Assembly (NCBI GenBank): GCA_021234155.1
Contig: JAJEKV010000006.1
Location: 25,847,756-25,911,755, forward strand
Direction of reading: 5' to 3'
DNA: 64,000 nt
Source of the DNA: Isoetes taiwanensis
Taxonomy: Eukaryota; Streptophyta; Lycopodiopsida; Isoetales; Isoetaceae
Positions 33,840-45,000 of the stretch are shown in pieces (the first letter of the stretch is position 1; every line of letters begins with the position of its first letter). Position numbers and translations under genes: made by a program. A model generated the notes under the pieces. That model saw only the letters and a list, made by a program, of their open reading frames with translations, was not told the origin of the DNA and did no database searches.

Positions 33840-36800
33840 TTTATCTTTCGAGAAATTGGTGGTGAATTTTTGTTATGAAGAAACACAAACTGATTTTATG
33901 GCGAGACGCCATGGTGAATTCATTCAAAATGAGACACAAGCTCCAATGGATATTGAAGGTATGTCAAGTTTATCTCCGGTTGTTTTTATGTATCCTTTAC
34001 AAATTAACTTTTGTTAGCTTCTTTAGGTGTTCTTTTTAGGAAGAAGAGAGCTGAACAAAGAAGAAAAAAAAAAGACAAAGATAGAGAAAAGGGAGGTCGC
34101 GGTGATGAACAAGCCAAAATTTGAATGGTGATTTCAAAGACAAAAAAAAAAAAAGAAAAAAAAGATTGTCAAAGAATATTGGCAAACTTGTTAATAATAT
34201 TTGTAGGAATGCTAATGAAAAAAAGATAGGGAAGATATTCTAAGGGGTGCGGTAAAATGGTTGCCTTTGGTCTAGGTGTTCAAACCACCAAAGAATTCAA
34301 AACAACGAAAAGCTATCGTGGACAACTTGAAGGATTCATTTGCGACCCACAAATATGCAAAGGATCTGAGATGCATGGAGAGCAAGAAGTCTTGCCATGG
34401 CTTACTCATCAATCTTTGACACAAATAGAAGGGCCTTTGCAAAGCAACTAAACCTGAATAGAAGAATTGTCTCTGTTGCTGTTAAGAGAAGACTTGCTGC
34501 TGAACATGGGGAAGAACCACGGTCAATGTTCAAGAAAAGCACTCGAAGTGACAAACTTTCTTATGATCAGAGGAAACTTGTGGTTGACTTTTGGAGGAAT
34601 AACACCAGAGTATCACCTTGCAAAAAACATGTGGTGAAGATCAGACTAGGCAAAGGAGTGAACATAATGCATCCCTTGCATTTTCTAGAGGAAACTCAAG
34701 TAAGTGTTTCTATATATTGATTTCATGTTGCCCTTTTAAATTCTTTTTATAACTTGTGAACTTGCACTTGCAGGTTACTTTCTATAAACGTTTTACTGCT
34801 GAATATCCCAAGTTTGACTTGTCTTTTTCGATGTTTCATGCTCTGAAACCACCATATGTAAGGAAGGTTAGGGATAGAGAAACTTGCTGTTGTGTGTATC
34901 ATATGAAAACAGATTTCATTAGGCAAGCAATAAATAAGGTTAGGCATGATGAGAAATTACATGGAGCTAGGCTACCCAAGTGCACTTGTGTGGTTTGTGG
35001 CCCTACGTACCAACTTGCATGGCAAATAAATGTACATACTCTTCTACCGTTGAGCTTTGGAGATCCTTTGGTTTGTCCAAGGGATGATGAAACAGAGGAG
35101 TGGTATGCACATGACTGTTTGACTCTCAAGTGCAAGAATTGTGGACCTGCCAAGTTACCAACTTGTCCAAATGAATTGAAATACATTCCAGGACACAACA
35201 TTGAATGGAAGACCTATGACAAGGTTAGAATTCAGCTTTATTTTATCCCAAGTTATATCACATTGATCTGTCATTACCATTGCAGGTACTTGAACCCATA
35301 GGAGAACCTGAGCCTGATGGCAAGGGAGGGTACAAGATTTCTACTAAACCAGTTACCAAACTGGTTTACAAATGCACAACCTATTTGAGAGATTATCCAG
35401 GGAAGCCATGAGTATCTTAAAAGAATTTATACCACATAATTATGAAGGAAGATGGCAGGCCAAACAATTCAGGGAGTGTTTGGCAACATTTCCAAAGGAC
35501 ACCATAGTTTCTGTCATAGATTTTGCTGAGAATTATACTTTTAAGATTCAGCAAGAGATACAGAGTCTACATTGGAAGAATGGTCAATGCACAATTTTAG
35601 TGCATATTACATACAGACATGCAACATTGTTAGATGATCCAAGTTTGGATGAAAATGAGAGAAGAATTATAAAAGAGACTCATTTCTACATATCAGATGA
35701 CAGGGACCATGATACCTTGTTGTGCAGTATTGTTTGAACAAGCATCATGCATTTTTGACAAACAGGGCAGTAAAGTATAACAGATTAGGTTTATTGTTCC
35801 ATGCATTTAATTTGACTTCATAAAGACGCACATTGTTTTATATATCAAATTTAGCAAATTAAAATGATCAAACTCCATAACGTGGCATAACAAGGCATTT
35901 GTTGCACAATATAACTGGAAGAGTGATGACTATATTGCAACCAATGATAGCTGGTATCAGCCTCAAAAAGAATGGGAAAAAGATGGTTTGCCACGAGAAC
36001 CTCCCAAAATGCCTGAACATAGCATAAGTCGTAGTTTTAAAGAGCTTTTGTTGCGGTCATTTGAGGATCAAGAACAGGTTGAGGAGGAGCTGCAATTTGA
36101 AGCGAGGATTTTTGAATATGCATTCAGATCTATGGTAATCACATTAAGTTCAAAAGAAGTCATTAAGTTACAAACTTTTGATGCTGCAATTTAAAGCAGT
36201 GTAGTTTATATGTGCACATCTTTTTACGTTTTTCTTTTTTTGCTCATCTTTTTACGTTTTTCTTTTTTTGCTTATGATTCTTAACAGACAAGATTTTACT
36301 GTTTAGCAACTTGGTGCTGAGTTTAGAAGGCTTGCAGAAAGCCTGTCTTGGTAATTCTATGCCACGAGCTAGCAATTAAAATTTCACAACAAAACATGAT
36401 TGCTGGTAAACTTAAACTCTGCGGCCTTATGAACAATCTTTTGATTCCAGTATAACTTTTATTTCTCATTGTTGTTTGTTTGATCTATGAGATTGCATGA
36501 CTTCTGTTGTGGATAATAGAAATAGTTACTCACTTCAATTTGTTCCAGGGATAAGCTCATTGACAGGACACTTGCTTGTGCAATCAAGCCTTTTCTACCA
36601 TTATAAATGCTTGCGTAACGCAAAGCTATATGCATTTATGGATGTAGGCAACTTGGAGAAAAAACGACAGAGGATTTAACTCTTTGTTCCTTATTAATAA
36701 ATTCTATTATTACATGCTACCTCGTATATTCAAATTCGTATATTGGTATAATATTATATGTCTAATTCTATGCAATATTTGCGTTTTTATAATTTGAGCA

Positions 36801-37897
36801 CCTCTAATTTGTTAGATTTGTGAGGCTATGATACATCATCCATCATTAGAGTATTAGGTTGTCTGATGGTTGCTCATCTCAGTTCAAAGGAGCAAGGAAC
36901 TTTTATTTCCTTGGTAGGAACTACCATACCAATGGCATTCCAATAAATTGGAATTACTTTGCCTCCTATCATGGCAAAGGTAACTACATTCTTTGTCAAT
37001 GGATTTATAGTTTTAATTTGTTTTTTTTTTTGCTGACTGTTAATAGAACAGGTGAACATGATGGTGCTGGAGCTGTCATTAAACGAGCTCTTACACATGA
37101 GATGTTGAAAAGAGGATCGCTATTACCACTTTCAAATGCACATGATGCAAGGTTTTCCGGTCAAGCATTTCAGGGACAACTCCAATAATCGAGGGCAAAA
37201 GACAGGTTCGGTATGCCGAAATCACGCTTTTAACCGTTAGTGTGTCTTTGAAATACCGCTTTTGATTGTTAGTGTGTCTTTGAAATACTGGTTTCTTTCC
37301 TAAACAGGTTTTTCTGGGAAATTGGAGTAGACGAGATTGATAGGTCAGAAAGATATGATTGTGCTACACTTTCTGGTTCAAGCAAGTTCCATTCCATCAG
37401 GCCAATTCAAGCTACAAATCCTACACAAGTTGCTCATATGGATTACAGTTGTTTCTGTCATAATTGTTGGTTAGGCAAACATGCCAAGTGCCCTAACAAA
37501 GGTAGAATAGGCACATGGCAATACTCGAGCTAAGACCAGTCTTGATTATGTGGAAGATGTTGTGGATGGCCCTGTTTTTGAAGGTGATCCTCAATAGAAG
37601 TCTGATATTCTTGCAGTTGGAGATAATTTTTTTGTAGTTGCAGAGTCAGACAATAAGGAGAATGTGGACTTCTATGTGCTGAAGTGCACAAAGGTGAAAC
37701 ATGTGGTGGAGAAGGCATTCAAAGATCCATGGGGCCAAAAGTTTGCCAGAAATGAGGTAGTTGTCACTGGATTATTCTACAAGTTCTTAGGGGGCAGCAG
37801 ATATGCGTTACTGGTAAATGAACCAGAGTGTAATGTTTATAGTCATTTGGATACTTCTGTTTGTTTTGAGTTGAGCAAGATTAGTGGTAACCTGTTT
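33840..37897 (+). pseudogene. Multi-exon DDE-type transposase-like gene of an unnamed family
   Basis: An N-terminal exon (EETQTDF...NETQAPMDIEG, about 33,855-33,960) is followed by a basic region. Then come a helix-rich domain (34,397-34,700), a Cys/His-rich domain with paired CxxC motifs (34,773-35,224) and a catalytic-looking core: VIDFAENYTFKIQQEIQSLHW (35,515-35,575), YISDDRDHD (about 35,690), SDGCSSQFKGARNFYF (36,862-36,910) and GKGEHDGAGAVIKRAL (spliced, 36,975-37,090). A later Cys-rich segment (FCHNCWLGKHAKCPN) and a C-terminal domain up to 37,897 follow. Introns at about 34,700-34,772, 35,224-35,285 and 36,980-37,052 have good GT/AG borders and keep phase. Frameshifts near 35,385 and 35,720 break the copy. 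The D...SDG...GKGxxDG pattern resembles widespread unclassified RNase-H-fold transposases; I do not assign a superfamily. Confidence 0.6.
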
Positions 37898-38040
37898 TGA
37901 TCCGCCGAAGATACACATAACCAAATATTGGACAACTTGCCACGTAACAATGCATTGATAGCTCAAAACTCGATGAACCCGCATCAAGTGAGTGAAGTTA
38001 ACAAAAGAACAAGAAACTTCGGGGAAAAAGAAGAGAACGG

Positions 38041-38450
38041 ACTAATTCTTTTAAATTGTACATTGTATACCATTCTATGATTGTAACCATTGTTACAAAC
38101 CATTGTATTGAAATTTTAACCATTGTATTGTATGGTCATTGATTTGTAATGAAATTTTAACCATTGTTTTTATTGAGATTAAAATTGAATTGTGTGTCAA
38201 TTGAAATTGAATTGGAATTGTGTTTGAATTGAATTTGAATTGGAAGTGTGTTTGAATTGGTGTGTGAATTAAAATCGAATTGGAAATGTGTTTGAATTGT
38301 GTGTGAATTGAAAATGAATTAGAAGTGTGTTTGAATTGAAATTTGTATGAATTAGACTTCTAACATTCATACATAAGATATTCATAACAAAAGTGCAAAA
38401 TAGCAAGCAAACATGATGTTGAAATTCATATCATAAGAAATATCATCGAT
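38041..38450. other. Low-complexity A/T-rich repeats
   Basis: Short imperfect repeats built on ATTGTA(T/A)...AACCATTG (38,050-38,165) are followed by TTGAATTGAA/TTGGAA(A/G)TGTG units (38,185-38,340). There is no gene. Confidence 0.7.
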
Positions 38451-38454
38451 TCGC

Positions 38455-39597
38455 GTAGCAAATGCAGATCGATCCGACGGATCGCGATTCTCGAGCCAGA
38501 CGAGCATGCAAGAGTTGCATGCGTTGCCTGCATGCATTGCATGCATTTCGGGCCTCTCATCCGGTTAGGGGATCGCTATTTCTTCCTGCATTCGCCTTCA
38601 GCTTCTCATCGGCGCTTTCTCTTCGCCCAGCAGTGTTTCAGGTTATGTTCTATGCTCTCATGCAGAGGAGGGGCTTCCTCTTGCATGGGTTGACCTTTCG
38701 TGGCATTTCCTATCATTCTTGTTTCTCTTCGACCTGACCTTTCTGGCGATCCCTTCCCGGCGTTTCTTATCGTTCTCGGTTCTCTTCTACCTTGGCTGCG
38801 TTGACCTTTCTGGGGCGATCCCTTCTGGCGTTTCCTATCTTTCGTATCTCTTCCTATCCTTCTGCCGTCGCCTTCTACCTCGGCATTCCTCCACTATGGG
38901 GCAATTCTTGAGCCTTCATCTCGGATCGTGGAAGTTCTCTTCTTCGGGCGTTGTTGTGTCATGCGGTCGCAGCTCGAGAATGCGAGTCGATCCGACGGAT
39001 CGCGATTCTCGAGCAGACGAGCATGCAAGAGTTACATCGTTGCTGCATGCATTGCATGCATTTCGGGCCTCTCATCCGTTAGGGGATCGCTATTTCTTCC
39101 CGCATTCGCCTTGACTTCTCATCGGCTTTCTCTTAGCCAGCAGGTGTTTCGGTTATGTTCTATGCTCTCCCTCCCTCCCTCCCTTAAGTATTTTGTTTAT
39201 ATATGTTGTTCGTGTACGGCCAATCAGCCCCTCGCTTTTTTTCGAGGTTTTTGTTCTTCTCTATTGTGTTTTGTGGTCTTATCGCAGTACCCGAGGCGTT
39301 GCGGCGTTGGTTTCTTTTGGGCGTGGGTTTTTTGGGAAGTTTAGCGTGGCGTTGTCTAAGCCTTTGCCTAGGGCTTATCGCTAGGGTTTTCCTCGAAACC
39401 CGAAGGGCTGGTTTTTAATCCCGGCGATAAGCCCCCAGGCAGGCATACACTAGCCAAACATCTATGATATATTTTTTGTATTTTGGGGTCCGTGTTTATG
39501 GACCGGATATTCCACAGTATTTTTGTTTTTGGGTAGCTTGCGATATGCACGCTACCCACTCTCTACCATTGTAATTACACCGCTGGATGAATAGAAA
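38455..39597 (+). mobile_element. SINE-like unit 1 with LINE-type 3' end
   Basis: This composite unit has GCATGC-rich blocks at about 38,500-38,545 and 39,022-39,062, each followed by a near-identical CTCATCCG...GGGGATCGCTATTTCTTCC phrase. Its 3' end carries the folded element at 39,371-39,434, a TTTTTTGTATTTTGGGGTCC-like phrase and a GGATGAATAGAAAGCC tail. The 3' part parallels that of the non-LTR element at 57.3 kb, as expected of a SINE that borrows a partner LINE's RT. No polymerase III promoter was identified, so the SINE label is tentative. Confidence 0.45.
39371..39434 (+). ncRNA. Conserved folded RNA element, copy 2
   Basis: A perfect 11-bp basal stem (GGGCTTATCGC at 39371-39381 with GCGATAAGCCC at 39424-39434) encloses an inner hairpin GGGTTT-TCCTCG-AAACCC and a GGGCTGGTTTTTAATCCC strand. 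The same layout with a different basal stem occurs at 57.3 kb. Confidence 0.6.
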
Positions 39598-40692
39598 GCC
39601 CCATCCATCGTTGTTGTGTGCGCGAAGTCGCGGCTTCGAGAATCGACATTCTTGCACCGGGACGAGCATGCATGCATTGCATGTGCCGCATGTATGCATG
39701 GCATGCATTTTAGGCCGCTCATCGGGTTGGGGATCGCTACTTATTGCGAGTTCTTCATCGATGTTTCATCGGGCGTTTTCTCATCTCTCAGCCATATCCA
39801 TGGCTTCTATTCTTTGATCTCATGCGGAGGAGGGGCTTCTTCTTGCATGAGCTACTCTTTCTTTGGCCATTCATATCCTTTCTAACCTCTTCTATCTTTT
39901 GCCCTTTTGTCCCAAGATAGGACAATCTTCAACCTTTCTTCTCGGATCTAGTATTTGAAGTTCTCTCGTATCTGGATGTTGTTGGTTTCGGCGAATCGCA
40001 AGCAGTAAGAATATCATCGATTCGCGCGAGCTTAATCGACATTCTTGCACCGGGACGAGCATGCATGCATTGCATGTGTCGCATGTATGCATGGCTTGCA
40101 TTTTAGGCCGCTCATCGGGTTGGGGATCGCTACTTATTGCAGAGTTCTTCATCGATGTTTCATCGGCGTTTTCTCATCTCGCCAGATCCATGGCTCCCAC
40201 CCTTCCCTCCCTTAAAATTGTTATTTATATGTTTATATTTGTTATAATTGTCGCGGGCACGGACTAGCCCCCTCGCTTTTTGAGGTGTAAATGTTGTTTT
40301 TGTCGCGGCACGCTGGACCAACCCCTCGCTGGGTTTTTTCTCTATTGGTTTTTCTCATTGGTGATGTGCATGTCCAAGGGTGATGCGCCGACTTCGGTAT
40401 TCTTCTCGTGAGCGTGGGTTTTTTGGGAACGCGAGCAGCCTGCGTTGTCCAAGCCCCCGCCGAGATTTTATCGCTAGGGTTTTTCCTCGAAAACCCAAAA
40501 GGGCGGGGTTTTTAATCCCGCGATAAGCTCTGCGGCAGTACACTAGCCAACATCCGTCAGTAGCACACAATTTTATTTGGGGTCCGGTGTTATAACCGAT
40601 ATTCCCTATGTTTTTCATTTTTGGGTAGCCCCACGATGTGCGCCTACCCACCCTATACCATTGTAGAAAAAACTGCTGAGATGAATGAAAAG
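39598..40692 (+). mobile_element. SINE-like unit 2 with LINE-type 3' end
   Basis: This is a second unit of the same kind, with GCATGC-rich blocks at about 39,660-39,712 and 40,055-40,105, a folded element at 40,468-40,526, a TTTGGGGTCCGG phrase and a GATGAATGAAAAGCC tail ending near 40,692. The phrase GGATGTTGTTGGTTTC...GCGA(A/G)TCGCA occurs inside this unit (about 39,973) and again just after its tail (about 40,697). This suggests nested or tandem insertion. Confidence 0.45.
40468..40526 (+). ncRNA. Conserved folded RNA element, copy 3
   Basis: A 7-bp basal stem (TTATCGC with GCGATAA) encloses the hairpin GGGTTTTTCCTCGAAAACCC and a GGGCGGGGTTTTTAATCCC strand, parallel to the copies at 39.4 and 57.3 kb. 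Confidence 0.6.
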
Positions 40693-41192
40693 CCTATCTA
40701 TGGGATGTTGTTGGTTTCAGGCGAGTCGCAGTGCAAGAATTCATATCAAGATTCATAAGAAATTGAAATTCATATTCATAAGAAATTCATATCAAGATTC
40801 AGAAGAAATTGTGTCATTTCATATAAGTGTTACACAAAATATTTCAAAAAATTACTGCACCTAAGGGGAAAATTGGTGCAAGAAAAGCAAAGATTGTCAA
40901 CATGAAAAGCAAGATTCTCAACATGAAGATTAAAGTAGTATTGTCAACATGAAGATTACAGCTGCAACTTCTTATGCAGCTTCTTCTCCAACCACTTCTC
41001 CATGGTAACATCTTCCTCCATGGGGCTGTTTGGGCTTTGTGGAGACAACAACACTTTCCTTTGTGCTGGAGACAATATCTCACATGCTGGTGAGATCACC
41101 ACTGTGCTCAACTCTCGACCTGCAAACAAAACAAGTCAACGTTAAAAATTTATTTGTGCAAACAAAATGTGCAAGATAACACTTACAAGTGC

Positions 41193-43183
41193 TCAAGGTA
41201 TTGACATTTGCTCAACAACTGCAACTGGAACTGGAGGATCTGCATAATACAAGTTAGGTCAGTCTAAAATAAAACTATTGAACACATGTGCTGAAAAAGT
41301 GCTTACCTTTTTTAACTGGAGTGTTCATTGCAGATAAGCCCTCCTCTGAAACCTCAGTTTCCACAAAGACCTTCCCGTCCAACCACTTTTGAAATTTTTT
41401 TTCGCATTTAAAAAAGTCTTTGTAAGTCAAATGCACATGAGTAAATGATACATATGTTGAAATGTTGCTTACCTTTCATTTTTGGAGACAAATCATGCAC
41501 TGCAAAATAGTGCTGGACAAGGTTATCTACAACATCATCACTAGTAATGTCTGCAGCAAAAAAAATCTTAAGTAATTGTACTCAACTCTCAATGTTAATT
41601 TTTTTACCTGCAGCTTTACTGCCTATCTGAGGACTATCTTCACGAGCTAAGTGAGAAAACTTCATTGGACTAACCTTGTCCACATCAATTGGATCTGCAA
41701 GGAATAAACAAACTTCAAGCAAGCTTTAACTAACTTGAGAAAATACTGAATAAGTACCTAGATCTATGGGTTTTTGACCACATGACTTAGTGGATTCTTT
41801 TCTTTGCCACTCTGACAGGCTGAAAATCTGAACTTGGTGGATCATTAAACATAGAGGTGCTCGAGCTAGTTTCTTCTTTGAATCTCTTCTTGGGTGTCAC
41901 CTCCTTCGCTTTTTCCAGCTTTGCTTTTTTTTCTACTTCTTCTGCTGGTTTTTTCTACTTCTTCTGTTTCTGTTTCTTCACTTGATTCTTCTTCATCTGA
42001 ACCTGGTGGCTTGAGTTCCTTGAAACCAAGTTCATCAAGAATACTTGGAGGAACCTCAACATCACAGCCAGATGCAATGCAATGCATGCCTTCCAGCACA
42101 ACACTGAAACATATGACATGGTAAATATGACCACATGAATTAATCTTAACATGCAATTCATATTCTTGTAAAAACAGAAGGCCACAGCCCTCACATGTGG
42201 TTGCCCTTTGGACATTGGGAAATTATAAGTTCCCATTCTTAGTTTTGGGAGACTCTTCTTGGATTTCTCATTTTGATGCAAATGAGCCACATGCTTGCAC
42301 TTGGCATGCCAATACTTCATGTTAGTTTCATAATTATCAATATCAGAATTGAGAATAGAAATTTCTTTCTTTAGTTCCTGCAAACCTGAAGTGTTCACCT
42401 TCGACATCTGCTTGTCTAGAAAAGCTTGGAGAGCTTGCTCATCCCTTTACAACACTTATATTGCATCTTCTTCATCAGGACTGAACAGCTGTAAATCCAT
42501 CCACATCTGCCTCTTCTCCTTTATCTCGTCTTCTAGATCCTTGAAGTTTGCATTGGAGTTGCTGATGGAACCTTCCATTCTCAACAGGTCGGCCTGTTTC
42601 TGCACCAATTCCTTCTTGCTGTCCTCATACATATGGGAAAGTGACCTAATGTGATTCAGCAGTGCAGTGGTTTTCTTCTCGAAAGCATTCCCATGTTCTT
42701 TGTTCAGGCCCTTTCTGCACATGCTGAATCCAACAAGTATATCTCTGTTGCACTTTATCCTAGACAAGCTCAACGAATCATAAGATGGCAGGTTCTAACC
42801 ATATCCATTTGCACTGGTAGGTACCCCCTTGCCACTTGCCAGTTTGTTCAACTTGCTTGCGGTCATGATGGAAGGATCATAGTTTTGCCACCGCAACACA
42901 TACTCGACAAATTGAAGTTGCTGCGTATTCTCCATGCTGCATATGATTGCATCTTGGACATTATTCTTTGGCCCTTCCTATATAGTGACTATTATGCCCA
43001 GCTGTTCGAAATCTTCTTGCCCCTTTCCGTTCCTCAAAAAGAGACACAATTCTTTGCGGCAGTCTCCTGCCGCATGAGGTTTGGCTTGGGCTATTTCCAT
43101 GCACCACTTCTGACTTCTATCAGGAGTTATGATCCGCATGGGTTCCACATTGGGGCCGTGAAAAAGATCCAGTGCTGCAAGTA
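41193..43183 (-). pseudogene. Coiled-coil plus RING-like zinc-finger gene, multi-exon, convergent to the transposase
   Basis: From 43,183 leftwards one frame reads DLFHGPNVEPMRIITPDR... through KTTALLNHIRSLSHMYEDSK and a long heptad-rich coiled coil (42,456-42,780) with a few in-frame stops. A second coiled coil (LQELKKEISILNSDIDNYE) lies near 42,350. A RING-like finger C-x2-C...C-G-H-x2-H-x2-C...C-x4-C (CEGCG...CGHIYHVIC...CIASGC) lies at 42,078-42,195. A Ser/Glu/Lys-rich linker follows. Then clean exons 41608-41694, 41473-41550, 41307-41417 and 41193-41239 join in phase, giving DPIDVDKV..., ITSDDVVDNLVQHYF..., WLDGKVFVETE... and a stop. The well-kept splicing phases argue for a once-functional gene. 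A RING finger would suggest ubiquitin-ligase activity, but C-x4-C at the end is atypical. It could be an accessory protein of the neighbouring transposase or a captured host gene. Confidence 0.55.
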
Positions 43184-43366
43184 GAATATGAAACAGGTAA
43201 GTAAAACAGTATAAGATCCAATCTGTAGCCGCGATCCTTGAAACAAGTATATAGATTATTCACGGTTTAGGAGAATGTTCTCGCCAGGATCGCGCCCACG
43301 ATCCTTGTGAGTAGTACATTAAAAATATTTTGTATGTAGTAGTCACAAGAATCGCGACCGTGATTT

Positions 43367-44600
43367 CTAACGACTTTAAGCACTAAAAACAATGTTCCCA
43401 ACAACTAAAACTACATATTATATCTTTACTAAGCCATGCAATATATAGGTCTTGTGTTTGAGTTCTATGAGGGCATGCAATGTAAAGTTAATATAGATCC
43501 ATTAAGCAACATTAATGTGTATGTAAATTTAGACCAGTTGGTCCAATGGATATCAAAAGAACTATTCTATTCTACAGTGTAATTGTTGGCATAGTAAAGA
43601 AGCAAGGTAATCAATGATACTATAATGTAACTAGTAATTGATTGCCCAACATTCTTTGGGTTTAAGTTGGGAACACAGAAATGATAGGCCAAACAATGCT
43701 CCCAACTTTAAAGGTATCCCTACTTAACTTCTAAGAATTTTACTTGAACTGCCCTTTTAAGAATTGAATTGAATTTAATGGATTTTTATTGTTCGCGGAT
43801 ACTGATAAGCCCATGGGACATAATCAAAGAGAACCGCAAACATATTATCGTTAGAACTCAAAAAGGCTAGATGCTTTTCATTTTACAAAGCTTTGCAAAA
43901 TCATTTGTAAAATGCAAAGTAGGGTGTGCGTTGACCAAGATGCAAAAGTTGTGTTCTCTCTTATATAGATGTGTGAGACATCCCATAATTGTTTATGTAA
44001 AGGGTCATTTATAGTGGCATCAATCAAGGTTTAGATTTCATTAAATCATTCATAAAGCTTATCATTTCTCAAAGGGAAGGAACTAATAGTCTTCATTTGG
44101 CATGGCCTATATAGAAAGGTTGGTTTCTTTTTGTTTGGTAATTTAGTACCCCAAGTGAGCAGAGTTTGCTACCCCTTAGTTAGTTATTCTGAAAGTTGCC
44201 TTCTATTCTATTCTTCACATGTAAATTTATTTCTTATGCCATTACATAATCACTTTATGGCCGCTTTGTTTGATCCTTTTATTGATGTGCAATAAATACT
44301 CAACGGGCATTTTCCCCTAAGAAGCACCCAAGAGTGTGCAACTAAAAGAGATAGAAATGACAATAGCGTAGAAGAAAAGGAGACGAGATCATTCCCTTAA
44401 GGGGGACCAATATTTATCTAAATCGATGATTTGGTGCAGGCGAGGGGGCCAATATTTAATGACATGTATGGTTTTAATTTGGTGAACTTTGCAGAAGTAA
44501 TCTAGTAAATTGAAATTGAAAATCTAGTCAGTTAATGCATGATAGTAAAATTTTTAACCCTTTTTTTTTTTTTTGAATTTTCTACCGACACAATGCAACT
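43367..44600 (-). repeat. Helitron-ended repeat unit, copy 4, leading into MYB copy B
   Basis: Homology to copies 2 and 3 begins abruptly at AACGACTTTAAGCAC (about 43,368) and runs through CTAG (43,631-43,634) and the shared body into the MYB upstream region. There is no GATA tract. A short TACCGACACAATGCAAC(C/T)TTTAGG phrase is duplicated at about 44,583-44,632. Confidence 0.65.
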
Positions 44601-45000
44601 TTTAGGTACCGACACAATGCAACCTTTAGGTTCAAAACTTAAGATATTGAGCTACCTCGAAAATTCTAGAGCCAGAAAGGTTTGCCTCACAGTGACAACA
44701 AATGTCTTTTTAGCAACTTGGCCTGCGAGAAACTCGTATTTTCCACGTTCGATATGCTACCACGATTTTGATTTGTCGGTTGGATACATGTGGGAGACAT
44801 CAATCAAGCTCTTATTGAATTTAGATGCAAGATAGTTTGGCTTTACATACCTACCTGGAAAAATTATGTGGTTCGCCTGAATGTACCTTGTAGGCAACAT
44901 GGCTCATGGGGGCCTGCCATAACCTAATGTTTCAAATGCTGGAATTATTTATTTGTGGAACCAAGCTTTTTAATTTATAGGTCTATAGTTTGGCTGCACA

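Noticed and set aside
38462-39384. Overlapping plus-strand open frames of 90-138 codons rich in Ser, Arg and Cys
   Set aside because: They follow the GC-rich SINE-like repeats, repeat with the repeat units and match no protein family.
42651-43184. 177-codon plus-strand open frame
   Set aside because: It is antisense to the coiled-coil/RING-like gene, whose frame, heptads and exon phases are far more convincing.
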